From: Chamaelirium japonicum
Taxonomy: Eukaryota; Streptophyta; Magnoliopsida; Liliales; Melanthiaceae
DNA length: 64,000 nucleotides
Direction: 5' to 3'
Assembly: GCA_947650365.1 (NCBI GenBank)
Contig: OX393549.1
Span: forward strand, 92,754,956 to 92,818,955
Part shown: one piece after another, positions 1 through 12,555 of the stretch
Layout of the letters: the number at the start of each line of letters is the position of its first letter
Numbering within the stretch: position 1 is the first letter of the stretch
The notes under the pieces: generated by a model
Databases searched by the model: none
The model's input: the letters and a program-made list of their open reading frames with translations, nothing else
What the model was told of the DNA's origin: nothing
Made by a program: the position numbers and the translations under genes

Positions 1-271
1 TAATAATCAGGACATCCAACCTAAGTTCCATGTCAAACAGTGAGAAGTCAAAATGATACAGGTAGGTAGCCAAGTCTGACTTAGTAGCCTTCGTAGCCCG
101 AGCTAGTAGGTCCTTAGGGTTGTCTCCATACCTAATACCTTGAAGCCATCTGGCTAAGGAGTTATTAACCAAAAAACATGATAAATGGGTTGTATAAGAT
201 ATATTAAATATAATTATATAGTTATATATTTGTGAACCTGATCCGTTCACTATTTTAATTAAAGATCAAGG
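1..271. other. Anonymous flank of the first LINE
   Basis: I see no gene, RNA or recognisable element here. The last 12 bases (260-271, TAAAGATCAAGG) are the left target-site copy of the LINE that follows. Confidence 0.5.
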
Positions 272-1392
272 AAGGAGGTCTTGGCATTCAGAGTATATCT
301 GATATAAGCACAGCTAGCTATTTGAAACTTGGATGGATTTTCCTCATGGGTAAAACAGATATTTGGTCTTCATGGATGAAAGCCATGTACCTTGGAGACC
401 AATCTTTCTGGGAGGCCATACCTAATCATTCATCATCAAGTGTGTGGCAAGGTATTCTCAACTGTAGAGATGATCTGGCCTTAAATATCAATTTCTGCAT
501 TGCTGATGGCAGAGACATTGACAAATGGCGAGACCCTTGAGTAGATGGTAGGAGCCCAATGCAAATTGTAGGGATTCACGCCATCCCGAACCGGCAACTA
601 GGCTGAGCAAAGCTCTGCTTTAGGATTGATAGGGGCCAATGGCGTCTCCCGCATCCAGCTAATCTGGCCTTGGCCGATCTGTTTTCCACAATTCGGGAAA
701 TCTCAATTTACCCTACTATACCAGCAGACACCATCTTATGGAACAAAACCAACAATGGGAAATTCTCTCTTCAGATGGCTTGAGACTCAGTTAGATCGGC
801 TGGGGCTTATGTTGGTTAGGCCAAAGTTATTTGGAACACTTATTCTCCCACGAACCACAGTTTTTGTACTTGGAGGGCAATCAGAAATAGGCTTCCTACT
901 TTTCCATGGGTTCAAAGGAGAGGTACATCCCTTTCTAACATGTGTTTTCTATGTTGCTAAGAGGAGGAAGATGTAAGCCACCTTTTTTCAAATGCCCGTT
1001 CTCTAAGGAGGTTTGGTTGAAATGCTGCGGGAAAATGGAATGAGTGTTGGAAGCTACAGGTCTATCCATTAAGAAGGTTTGCAAATTTTCCTCTTCCCTC
1101 TCACTCAGTACCACTCGTCAGCTGGCAAAGATCTTGCTAACCACTGTTGTCTTCTCTCTTTGGGTTGAGAGGAATAATCAGGTTTATGAGGATATGTATT
1201 GCACTGTTTCTGAGATTTTCTCTAAAGTGGCTTCCAGGCCGGTTTGTGGAGATTCTCAATTCTACTGCCAAAAGGGATGCTATTCCAATTGTCGGTCGGT
1301 ACATTTTGATATGGGGTACAAGTGCTGCTCATGACTTTCCCCAAGGGACATCTTTTGAATACCCTTGAGATGGGCAGTTTGATTCTGGTAGG

Positions 1393-1917
1393 CACTACAA
1401 GAAATCGGTTTATTACCGACGGAATTTTAAATTACCGTCGATAATAATATATATTTTACTGACGATAACGATATTTTCCATCGGTAATATGATTTTAATA
1501 TTTTAATATTTTTTTACATATTTATTACCGATAGTCATTTACTACCCGTCGGTAATATATATTTACCGACGGAATATATTATTGCCGTCGGTACAGTGTG
1601 TCATTACCGACGGTAATAAAAGAACCGTCGCCAATAAGAGTATAAATTTTTCGCCGACGGATATAATTGAAACCGTTGGTAATAATCTAGTATAAATTTT
1701 TTAAATATTCAAATATTACCGACGGAGAAAAAATATCCATCATTATTAATTTTTAATACCGACGGAAATTTATATCCATCGCAGTATTTTTCCCGACGCC
1801 TTTTTTCCCGACAGCCTAACGACGGAAATTAGTTTCGTCGCCATAAATCATTATTGACGGAAATTCAATATTACCGACGGATATATTTCGTCGGTAAAAA
1901 ATGTTTTTTTTGTAGTG
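1393..1917. mobile_element. Non-autonomous CACTA (En/Spm) element
   Basis: The 525-bp element begins CACTACAAGAAA and ends TTTTTTTTGTAGTG, a CACTA-type terminal inverted repeat. The 3-bp target duplication AGG flanks it (1390-1392, 1918-1920). The inside is packed with direct and inverted copies of a TTACCGACGG motif, like the subterminal repeats that CACTA transposases bind. It has no coding capacity. It sits inside the LINE tail. Confidence 0.9.
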
Positions 1918-2529
1918 AGGGCTTGGCTTGATCCGAAAGGGCAACTGCCATTCTTGTTCCTTACCTCCTGTTTGTTTGGGTGGCTGGAGTAGAGATTATG
2001 GAGGGACAAAATGCTCATATTGTTCAACCCTTTCTTCGTTCTGGGAGGAGTTGAGACATGAAGGGGATGGCTGGGTTTTCTTTATGGGGGTCACTTGACA
2101 GTCTTGATCCCCTGTCTTTCAATTGAGCTTCTGGGTGTTTGTGTGTGGTTCTTTGGTGGCCTTTCCGGACTTCATATTTGGTTTGCTGAAGTTTGGAAGA
2201 TTTCTTGCTCCTCTAGCCACTTGTCTGTCTTGGAGCTTGAAGGTGAGGGAGCTTAGTTGTTTTCCCAGCCTCAGGAATTGGGCATGCTGGAGCTTGGGTA
2301 ATTTTCTAGAGGATGGAAGCTGCTGCTTGTGCCCATGTATCATCCTGCGATTATGGAGGGCCAAGCCCTTCGTGCTCCTCATCTGCGTACGTCTTTGTGC
2401 TGGCGAATGGGTCTGAGTGCAGAATTCTGTTGCTCGGATCTGGAGCTTGGATCTGTGGAACATGGATTTTGGAGATTGGACTTGTGGATTCTCGTTCGAC
2501 TATTGAGAGCAGAGTACTTTCTTTCATTC

Positions 2530-2715
2530 TGAAACGATGATCACCTAGCATGGTGAGAGAGAGAGAGAGAAAGGGGCTAGGTTTTGGGAGAATGGATTAA
2601 GCCATCTCATTAGGCCAAGGGCCAAATATATATAGAGATACAAGAAAAGAACAAGGGTATCCTATACAGGTATCTACGGGTATCTGTATCTCAATGCTAC
2701 ACACTATCACTAACA
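2530..2715 (-). repeat. 3' LTR of the Copia element
   Basis: A 186-bp LTR with a short GA tract after its first 25 bases, otherwise almost the same as the right LTR. The pyrimidine run just inside it (2716-2723) is, on the minus strand, the polypurine tract. Confidence 0.9.
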
Positions 2716-5700
2716 GCCCCCCTTAAACTCAAGGTGGGTCATGCACCATGAGTTTGCTAAGCAGAAACTGAAAACGTGGAGCAGGATGTGATTTCGTGAA
2801 GAAGTCAGCAATCTGTTCTCCAGCGAAAACAAATGGGAGAGGGATGGTCCCGGCCTCATACTCCTGGTGAGAGTAGTAGCAATCGAGCTCGATGTGCTTC
2901 GTCCTCTCGTAGAAGACCGGGTTGGTGACAATCTGTATAGCACTCCGATTGTCACAGTGAAGGGCTGTAGGTTCAGAGATCTGAACCCCTAGATCTCCAA
3001 GAAGTCGTCACAAGTGAACGATCTCTTTGGTAGTAGAGGCCATGGCTTGAAACTCTGCTTCAGTACTGGAGAGAGAGACAACGCTCTGCTTCTTGCTGCG
3101 CCATGAGATAAGAGAATCTCCAAAAAATAGGCAATAGCCGGTAGTCGATCGACGAGTGGTCGAATACCAGCCCAGTCAGCATCCGAGTAGGCACATAGGA
3201 CCAGAGGAGAAGTCGATGATAGGAGGAGCGATCAGGTGATGGACACTAGATCGCGTGTTCCGAAAAAGGGCAGCATAGTAAGCAGAGCGAGGGGCTTCGA
3301 CAAACTGGCTGATGATGCTAACGACATGAGCGATGTCGGGCCCTGGTGATGCAGAGGTAAACCAACTAGCCAACGATCTATCAGTACCGAGTAGGATCTA
3401 AGAGAGGCTCACTATCGGTGGGACGAAGCTTCACGTGAAGCTCGAGAGGGGTGACGGCAGAACGATCATCGGAAAGGGCAGCTCGGCTAAGGATGTCAGC
3501 CGTATATTTCTGCTGGGATAGCAGAATTCCTCGTTCACTGTGGGCAATATCTAGCCCAAGGAAGTAGCGAAGAGGACCTAAATTCTTCATTTGGAACCGG
3601 CACCGAAGATGCTGCTGAAGGGAAGTGATGGTAGCGGAGTCATCACCTGTGATGATCATATCGTCGACATATAATAGGAGAATAGCCCTGCCTTGAGGAG
3701 ATGACCCGCACAAAAAGCGACTGGTCCTACGAGCTCTCAATATAGCCGATCTCGGTGACAGCTCATCGGAAACACTCAAACCAAGCTCGAGAGGCTTGCT
3801 TGAGCCCGTAGATGGCACGACGGAGGCGACAGACATGCTGGGGAGGAGTATGCATATCAGGGGATGGCTGCATGTAGACAACCTCTGAAAGATCGCCATG
3901 GAGAAAGGCATTCTTCACGTCCATCTGGAGAAGAGGCCATCGGCGGACTGCTGCAACTGCCAAGAGTGCACGAACGAAGGTCATCTGAGCTACGGGTGTG
4001 GAAGTCTCCTCGTAGTCTATTCCGTATGCCTGAGTGAAGCCACGGGCCACCAATCGAGCCTTGTACCGCTTGATGGAACCATCAGGTCGCGCACTTGACC
4101 TTGTAGTAGACCCACCGGCAACTAACAGGCTCAATGCCAGCAGAAAGGGGGACGATATACCAAGTCTGAGTTTGCTTGAATACCTGAAATTCCTCGCTCA
4201 TGGCCTGCCTCCACTAAGGGGACTAGACGGCCTACCGGTACGATTGAGGCTCCTGGTCTGTGTGAAGGGCTGCAAGAAAGGCTGTAAACTGAGGCGAGTA
4301 AGAGGTGACCTTGGCAAAGCCAAAACGGTTAGGTGGGCCAGAGCTAAAGCTGAAGCAATCAGGTAGGTGGTGCTCGCGTTGAGGATAGCGGGGCGGCGGG
4401 AGAGGATCCACGACCGGGGATGTCTGACTGGGCATAGCAGGCGGAGTACCATGAGTATCGGGAGTATAAGGAAGGTTGACGGAATTAATCGGTGACGGAG
4501 GAGAGGAGGGGACGGAGGAAGACTCCGTGGAAGAATCACTGGAAGTAGGGGGAGAAGTAGTGCTGGACGAAAGGGGTGATGGAAAGGGCTCGAGAGTCGG
4601 AGGCAGGGTGGTAGGAGTCTCCAAGAAGGTAAGGTCCTGAGCTGTAGTGGAGTAAAAAGGGACATCCTCGACGAAGGAGACGTGTCGAGAGATGCGAAGG
4701 CGATGAGTCAAAGGGTCATAGCAACGATAACCCTTGTGCTCGGCACTGATTCCTAGGAGGATGCATTTAACTGCACGTTCGGACAACTTTGTGCATTCAT
4801 GGGGTGGAAGGAGGATGAAGCAGGTGCACCTGAAGGTGCGAAGCGGACGGTAGTCAGGAGGGGAAGATAAAAGATGCTTGTGGGGAGATGCACCACCCGA
4901 AAAAATAGAAGAAGGGGTGATATTGATGAGGTTGACTGAGGTCAAGACAGCCTCAGCCTAGAAAGTGCGTGGAACAGAAGCAGAGAGAAAAAGAGCACAC
5001 GTCGTCTCAAGGATATGACTGTGCTTTCTCTCGGCTACTCCATTTTGCTCGTGTGTGTGAGGACATGAGTGCTGAAATAAAGGTGCACCCGAAGGTGCGA
5101 AGCGGACGGTAGTCAGGAGGGGAAGAGAAAGACGCTCATGGGGAGATGCACCATCCGGAAAAACAGAAGAAGGGGTGATGTTGATGAGGTTGACTGAGGT
5201 CAAGACAGCCTCAGCCCAGAAAGTATGTGGAACGGAAGCAGAGAGAAGAAGAGCACGCGTCGTCTCAAGGATATGACGATGCTTCCTCTCGGCTACTCCA
5301 TTTTGCTCATGTGTGTGAGGACATGAGTGCTGAAATAGGGTCCCATGGGACTGAATAAGTGTCCGCATAGCAGTGGAGAGGTACTCGAGGGCGTAATCAG
5401 ACCGAAATGTCTTAATGCGACAACCGAACTGTGTGTGGACCATCGAGGTGAAAGTCTGGTAGACCTGAGGAACCTCAGAGTGGTGCTGAAGAAGGTAAAC
5501 CCAAGTGTATCGGCTGAAATCATCGATGAAAGAGATATAGTATCGATAGTCGAACATCGAAGGAAGAGGTGAAGGGCCCCAGATATCGGAGTGTACTAAG
5601 TCAAAAGGAGCAGAACTTTGAGAGATATTAGAAGGAAAAGATAGAGTTGTAGCTTTGGCAAGCTTACAACCGGTACATGTAGATAAAGAAGAAAAAGAAC

Positions 5701-8058
5701 AATGACCTAGAGCTCCAGTCTGCAGTAAGCTCTTAAGTCGAGACTCAGAAATGTGACATAGTCTTCGGTGCCACAAGTCGGCATCAGGAGAAGCTAGGCT
5801 ACAGACGCCAGGAGGGGAAATGATGGGAAGATAGAGATGCTCGAGGTGGTACAGCTCGCCTGATCTACGACCAGCGCCAATTACCCGTCCGGTACGTGGA
5901 TCCTGTACAACACAAGAAGAAGGGGAGAAGGTCACGACACATCCAGAGTCACAAAGGCTGCTAATGGAGATGAACTGCATGCGAAGTTGGGGGACATGCA
6001 ACACAGTGGGTAAAGAGAGGCGACCGCTCGGTTCTGTAGTGGCGGTAATCGATCCACACTGCGAGATGGTTAAAGAAGAGCCATCTGCAGTATGTATCGA
6101 TGAAATGTGCAGTGTTGGTCGGCAATTGGTAAGCAAGGAAGTGTTGGAAGTCATGTGATGGGGCCCCAGAGTCCAGAATCCAAGTAGCGAAGGTACCGAT
6201 AGTAGCTAAGTGAGCAGAGGAACTGGAGGCGTTGGAAGCCTCGACGGGGCTGAAGCTCGCCTGCTGGTCTAGGCAGAACTGAAGCTGTGCAAGCTGCTGC
6301 TGAAGGGGATGAGTAGTGTCAGGAGCGTCCAAGGAACCCCGGGGTGATGATGGAACTGTGCGAGGAGAGGACGGAGCAGTAGCAGTAGAGCCAACAGGTC
6401 GACCACGTCCTCGGGGTCCCTGCCTCTTCTCGGGATGCAGCTTCCAACAGGTAACGACAACATGATCACCTGGTTTGTGGTAGTGAGTGCACACAAACCG
6501 ATCACGACCAGGAGCAGAAGTATAAGAGGCAGCTGGGGCTGCAGCAAGGACACCCGTGTGGCTGGAAGGGGGAGGAGTAACCCTGATGGCGATGGTGCGC
6601 TGCCTGGTCTCTTCAGCGACGAACTCTGCAATAGCAGCATCCAAACGTGAAAGTGGGTCTCGGTGGATCAGTGCGCCAGCAAGTGGGCCAAATTCTGGTC
6701 GAAGGGCCATCAGGAACTGATAAAGCTGACGGTGCTCCCAGAAGGCTTGGTGGGCGGCACGGCACTCGGGAGAGACGGGAGGTAACAGCGACTGAAGCTC
6801 CTGCCAGTAACCACGCATCTGCGCATGGAATTGCTGGATCGTATGATCACCCTATTATTCGGACTGGACCTGGGAGAGGAAAGCATACTCATGGGCACCG
6901 CTAGACTCCACAAAATGCTCAACTAAGGAGCACCATATAGTTGCAGATGCTCCAAGAGCGGCGAGGTCAGCATGCATCGTCCGATCGACCGAAGCGACAA
7001 GGTAGGCGGCGACCCATGCATCACAAGGACGCCACATTTGAAGGGCAATGGGGAAAGCCTGACTCGGTGCCGTCGAGTAGTCCAAGAAGGCTACGTCCGA
7101 GAAGGGTGGTCTGAACGGTTGCTGCCCATGCTTCCCAGTCGGCGGAGGAGGCGAGAGAGAAATCCATCGAGCTCGGCAGGAAGTCACGAGTATACTCGAA
7201 CGGGAGGCTCTCAGAGTGCAGTGGCACGGGCGGAGGAGCATCTACGGAGGAGGAGTCGGCCATGGCAGCTCAATCGGTGGAATTCGTCGGAAGACGAGCT
7301 CAAGGCGAGTAGCTCTTTGCAGCGAAGAACCATAGATCTGGATCGGTGCCGAAGTGGATCCTCGGTGTGGATCTGGATTGGTGACGGACGATGCAGGAGA
7401 GGATCACCAGTCGGATCTGGTGCAGGGCTAGAGGTTGGAGGATCTGGTGCAGGGCTGGAGGTCTTCAGATCTGCCTTCAGATTAGCCTTCAGATCTGCTC
7501 ACGCAGATCTGACTTCAGATCTGCTCACACCGGATCTGGTGCAGGGCTGCTCACGCGATGATCTGGTGCAGGGCTGCTCACGCGAGGGGAAGATCTGCTC
7601 ACGTCGGAGGCCAGAGGAGCTCAACCAGATCCGCGATCTGCCTTCAGATCTGCTCACGCCGGATCTGGTGCAGAGTTGCTCACGCGAGGGAGGATCACCG
7701 GTCGGATCTGGTGAGGAGCTCGACGATGCCTTCGGATCTGGTGAGGAGCTCGACGATGCCTTCAGATCCGGAAGTGGAGGAGACACCGGGAGTGGAGGAG
7801 ACGCCGGGAGTGGAGGAGACGCCGGGAGTGGAGGAGATCCGGAAGGGACGATGCCCGCGAGGGAGAACAATGCCTTCAGATCTGCTAGGCCCGCGAGGGA
7901 GAAGATCCGGGAGGGACGACGGCCGGTGGAGGAGACCAGATCCGGGAGGGAGGACACCGGAGGAGGTTGTCGGATCTGTAGATCCGGATATCGCCAGTCG
8001 GGATCGGCGAGCTCACGCCGGAGGAGAAGATGGCCTGGTGGAGGAGAGACGGAACGAA

Positions 8059-8070
8059 GCTCTGATACCA
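8059..8070 (-). promoter_or_regulatory. Primer binding site, tRNA-iMet type
   Basis: On the minus strand the bases next to the 5' LTR read TGGTATCAGAGC, the usual Copia primer binding site complementary to initiator methionine tRNA. Confidence 0.9.
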
Positions 8071-8090
8071 TGAAACGATGATCACCTAGC

Positions 8091-8122
<32 letters not shown>

Positions 8123-8262
8123 GCTAGGTTTTGGGAGAATGGATTAAGCCATCTCATTAGGCCAAGGGCCAAATATATATAGAGATACTAGAAAAGAACA
8201 AGGGTATCCTATACAGGTATCTACAGGTATCTGTATCTCAATGCTATACACTATCACTAACA
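8071..8262 (-). repeat. 5' LTR of the Copia element
   Basis: A 192-bp LTR, the partner of 2530-2715, with a longer GA tract. The target-site copy CATTC follows directly. Confidence 0.9.
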
Positions 8263-8545
8263 CATTCCTTGGGACAAGTGGATGTACTATCTCTCCCTTG
8301 GTTTGGCCTCGCTTGGCTTGGCCTTTGTTGCTTGTGTTGTTGTCTTGGATTGTGGTCGCCAGGGTCTCCCTTTTGTTTCTGTTGGTTTGGCGAGGGTCAG
8401 ACTGAGGTGCTCTTTAGGAAATAGAATCCATATGTAGCGACCATGTCGGTTGCCTACCTGTGGGATCTTCTCTCTGGTTTTGTTTTATTTGCCTTTTGTA
8501 TTTTTTTAATAAATCTATTTACCTTTCAAAAAATAAAGATCAAGG

Positions 8546-10900
8546 TATCCTAAGCATTGCCCAAAGTTATGATCATGCAGAGACAACCCAATTCATGATT
8601 TGATTTTAGAATAAATGATACATAAAGTTTGGAAAATTTCTATTTCGACATAATTTGCTACAATTAAAATTGTCTCATAAAACAATATTGGTTATGTGAT
8701 TCTGTACAGCACTGATATGCACATGTCCCTACACTTACACATTCTCAATGATGAATTTTATTTCTTACTTTGATTTTACTCGAGTACGATCGAGTAAAGT
8801 TCTTGTTTTTATGATTGACTGGAAAATAGCCACTTATTGAAAAAACAGTATAAATAAGTGCATTGACGAAAAGAAAGGCTGTGGATAACCCACAAAGAAA
8901 GCAACCTCCTAAAGAACCCTCATGGCCATCCCCCCAGAAGGCCGAGGAATTGCATCGATCGATCGATCGTGCTCGAGCACCAATTGATCGACCGTTGCCA
9001 ATCTTGTAAACAGAGAAATTACCATGACTGATCGATCGGGCCCGAATGCTGATCGATCGACCATGGCAATCAGAGCACCCGACGCCATAAATCGGACGAT
9101 CGAGATCAAGCTGCGGGATGAATACTACTCTCTTACGCTATGAGGCTTATATAAACACCATCTCTTTTGAAGAGATAGATCCGAATTTTGGTTTTCGAGC
9201 CACCATCATCGAAGGAGGTTTCAGAAGAGGATAAGAAGAAGAGTTGCCATGGATCGATCGTTCGCCTTCATCAACACTTTCATCGTCATGTTCACCATAA
9301 GCGGCTAAGCTTTATTCTAGGACTTCGATGAAGCTCTAGCTTTCATTCTAGCTTTAGTTTATGTACTTTTAGGGTTTTTGTTATTTCAATTAGAGACAGC
9401 TCGACAGAGCTTATTAAAATTTTCTTATCTGTTATTCATTCCTCTGTCTTGCATGATCATTATTGAGATATCTATGTCAACAGAATTGCATAGATCGTAT
9501 CTTTGTTTTGCTATAATTTTAACGTAACTTACCATTACACAAGAGATATACCATGCTTAGGAAGATGGTCCGTACGCTAAAAAGATAGACCAAGCTAAAC
9601 TAAAGATGGTGCATGCCATGTGCGTAATGGTAAGACAATATATTTTCTATCTATTTTTCTTTCATGAGATGATTTGTGCTAAAAAGAGATGATTCGTGTC
9701 CCAAAGAACAGATCATGCCGACCAAAGGCAATTCATACCATCGAAGGTAATAATCCTTGTTGAGATTCCGTTATTGATATAGGCAAGGGCATGGACCTAC
9801 TCTAGGGTTTCGGGGTGAATTGAGAAAATCTGGAAACCGGACAATAAGGGGTACTTTTGCCTTTTTTGAGTGATCCGGTGGTTCGATCTTGATAAAAATT
9901 AAGGGGATGGATGGGCTTTGTGTGAGGGGGGACTGATTTAAATTTCAAGACGATCGGGTCACTAGATCTAAAGTTATTATTAAAATAGTGTACAGATTTT
10001 ATAAAACAGCATGCAGATTTTTAGTTTTAACAAAACAATAGGTATTAGATTTTCAATATAAAATGGTTAAAATATACTTGCAAAGATACTAAAGATCGAC
10101 TAAGCACTAATGATAGTTTTGACTTTTATTAGGACTTCAACTAGAGGCGAAACGGATACGATGATGGCTATATTACGATGCGGGAGCGATGGGGAACGAG
10201 CAACGGATGCAGAAGCGAAGAACAAGAAATAAACAATGAGGATAGATAATGCCTGAATGATTCCGCCATGGGTCGATGCGAGGATGTGTCGGTGATCCCT
10301 CTTACGGTGCAATGCCGGACGTTGAACGAAGCTGGATACTTCGAAAAGCGATATAAGGCCTTCTCGAGGCAAAGTCGAGAAACTTCTCGAGACGAAGACG
10401 AGGCGTCAGCGAAAATCAGGGACATGCGTCTCTCTAGGAAGCTCTCACACGGAGGCACAAATTTCAGCAAACCAAGATATCTGAATTTTCTTCTTTCTTT
10501 TCCCTTTTGTAGAGCTAGGGTTTCATATTGAACGGTAAAGATCAAGGAAAAATAAAAGGGAATGGTGGGGATGTGTTTGTCTGGAAAGGAAAGAAAAAGA
10601 GAGAGAAATAAGGGAGAGATAGAGATAGAGAAGACAAGGGACGACAAAGGGGTTGGGTGCCTCAGTTTTCACACAAAAAGAGGATGGACGAGGGGCGTTC
10701 GCGCGGGTAAGACGTGGAAAGAGAGAGGGGGGGAGCGGTACTTTTGTGATGAAGCCCTATTGGGCTTAAGATAAACCCAATTAGATATCTAATTAAAGCA
10801 CAATATGCCACGTTGTCCAAAAAGATTTGGCCGTAAGCAAGCGCAACAAATGAATCGGGTAGCAAAAGCGCTCTTTAAAAGATGGAGCCAGAGAGAGGGG
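8546..10900. other. Anonymous intergenic DNA, possibly old LTR sequence
   Basis: I find no supported gene. The stretch 8950-9080 is rich in CGATCG palindromes. A TATA-like TTATATAAAC lies near 9148, followed by a T-rich region, which could be the promoter and tail of a decayed LTR. A stretch near 10590-10650 is purine-rich. The short frames here have no recognisable domain. Confidence 0.4.
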
Positions 10901-10916
10901 ACTCAGTCACTCGGTG

Positions 10917-10933
10917 CCCCCCCCCCCCCCCCG

Positions 10934-11006
<73 letters not shown>
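10917..11006. repeat. Poly-C run and (CT)n microsatellite
   Basis: A run of about 15 C is followed by about 35 CT dinucleotides. Short frames read through it on both strands are low-complexity artefacts. Confidence 0.95.
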
Positions 11007-11008
<2 letters not shown>

Positions 11009-11376
11009 AACTAGTCCGCTCTTTTGGCAAGACAAATGGGATGGAAAATTCATTTGCTTGAGAGATTCGTGGGCAAGGACAATGATGTCTCGGCAAATTC
11101 AGTGTTCTTGTGATCGTCTCCGGTGTATCTCAGTGCCCATGATACCAGCTGCGCTGGTATGGGCTGGTATCATATCATAGTTATACCAAAGTTTTTCTCA
11201 ACATGGGACCAACATTAGATTCAACTGCTTGATGAGGCTTGGTCGAAAAGTTTGGTTGAACCAAAGCTATGATACATCCTTAGAATGTCAGACTAATTAA
11301 GTCTTATTCTCACCGAAGACAACGCTGGGAGTTACAACAAAGCTCATGATCAAGGTCTGCAGTTGCTGCAACTTCT

Positions 11377-12503
11377 CTATTCAAGGCAGGGAACCGCCGG
11401 GATGACCAGTCCGTCTACGCTTCCGCGGGCGTTGAGGCAGTAGGATCTCGGTGGATCTTGACTGCCCTCCAACGTGAAGCTCACGTCCTTGAGCACGATT
11501 CCGCTGCAAGGGATGCTATGGCTGCATGCGAGCTTAATGGCCACCTCACGGGACGCCGAACCGTGTAGGTTAATGAACCTTACGTCGCTCACAGACACCG
11601 ATGATGTCTGAGCCATCGATCGAAACAAATTTAAAGCAAAAATCATCACTTTGTATATGTGTGTGTATGTATGTATGGAGGAATGTTACAGTGAGCTACG
11701 AGTTATGGAAGGAGAAAATGAGCTACAATCATTTTGACCACCCTAGAAGTTTTGAAATTTCATGAAAATTGGTGGGTGTGTTATCTAGGGTAACATGATC
11801 ATCCTCACCAATTTTCAAGGAATTCCAAAACTTCTAGGATCATCAAACGGTAGAAGTTTTATCCACCATCCGTAGTAACCGTTAATTTTGCTTCTACCAT
11901 TTGATGAGACTAGAAGTTTTGGAATTCTTTGAAAATTTGTAAGGATGATCATGTTACTATAGACAACACACCCATCAATTTTTATGAAATTCCAAAACTT
12001 CTAGGGTGGTCAAAATGATCATAGTTCATTTTCTCCTTCCGTAGCTTATAGCTCACTGTAACATTCATATATATGTATGTTTGTTGCGAGGGCTTACTTT
12101 ATTAGGGCAGCCCCCCTGAGGGCAGTAGAATTGATCGATAACTATGGGGGTCATGACTGATGTAAACTTGATATTCTCGAACAGGATATCTTTGGCAAAA
12201 CCAGACCCTCCCTGCATCGCACGGCAGCAGATTTGTGCATCAGGATTGGTGCTTGTAACAAGATGAGGCCGACGAGTCTTTGTTTTACCTGCCATGTCTT
12301 GATCCTCACACCAGTCAGGGCCTGGAAAATGTGGCTGTCGGAGACGTGGATCTGTTCGACCATGGCTGTGGAGTCGGACCCTCCCAAGCTTCCAATGCTG
12401 TGAACCAACTCAAGAAGTTAGGTTAGCTCAATCCGAGGACCACAAGCCAACTAGGATGTGATTGGGTGGGATTCTGGTTTACCAGAATCCCATAATCCTT
12501 GTT

Positions 12504-12555
<52 letters not shown>

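Larger units (their letters stand above)
2530..8262 (-). mobile_element. Ty1/Copia LTR retrotransposon (fossil, minus strand)
   Basis: A 5.7-kb element with LTRs of 186 and 192 bp (TG...CA on either strand) and a perfect 5-bp target duplication CATTC (2525-2529, 8263-8267). Read on the minus strand it holds a leader, gag near 6600-7260, a GAG-pre-integrase and integrase core region near 4960-5800, reverse transcriptase near 3760-4130 and its continuation with YVDDM near 3650-3690, then RNase H. All Copia parts are in the usual order. The coding region is broken in several places. The LTRs differ by only a handful of substitutions plus a GA-tract length change, so the insertion is young compared with most elements here. 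Confidence 0.93.
272..8533 (+). mobile_element. 5'-truncated L1-type LINE, interrupted by a CACTA MITE and a Copia element
   Basis: Only the 3' end of the LINE is present. Broken frames over 322-1330 show the C-terminal zinc-binding region of plant L1 reverse transcriptases. This includes a W..W start, SSSVWQGIL, DGRDIDKWRDP, a CPFSKEVW-like stretch near 1000 and WVERNNQVYEDM near 1165-1200. The 3' UTR continues over 1921-2524 and 8268-8533 and ends in an A-rich tail (near 8527-8533). A 12-bp target duplication, TAAAGATCAAGG, lies at 260-271 and 8534-8545, which fixes both ends and shows that the two later elements inserted into the LINE. The reading frame has several shifts, so it is dead. 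Confidence 0.85.

Noticed and set aside
6972-8081. A 369-codon plus-strand frame
   Set aside because: It is antisense to the Copia gag and leader, and its composition is that of internal short repeats in the leader.
11030-11180. LINE-like FWQDKWDGKF fragment beside the CT tract
   Set aside because: It is too short, with no neighbouring LINE motif or tail, to call.
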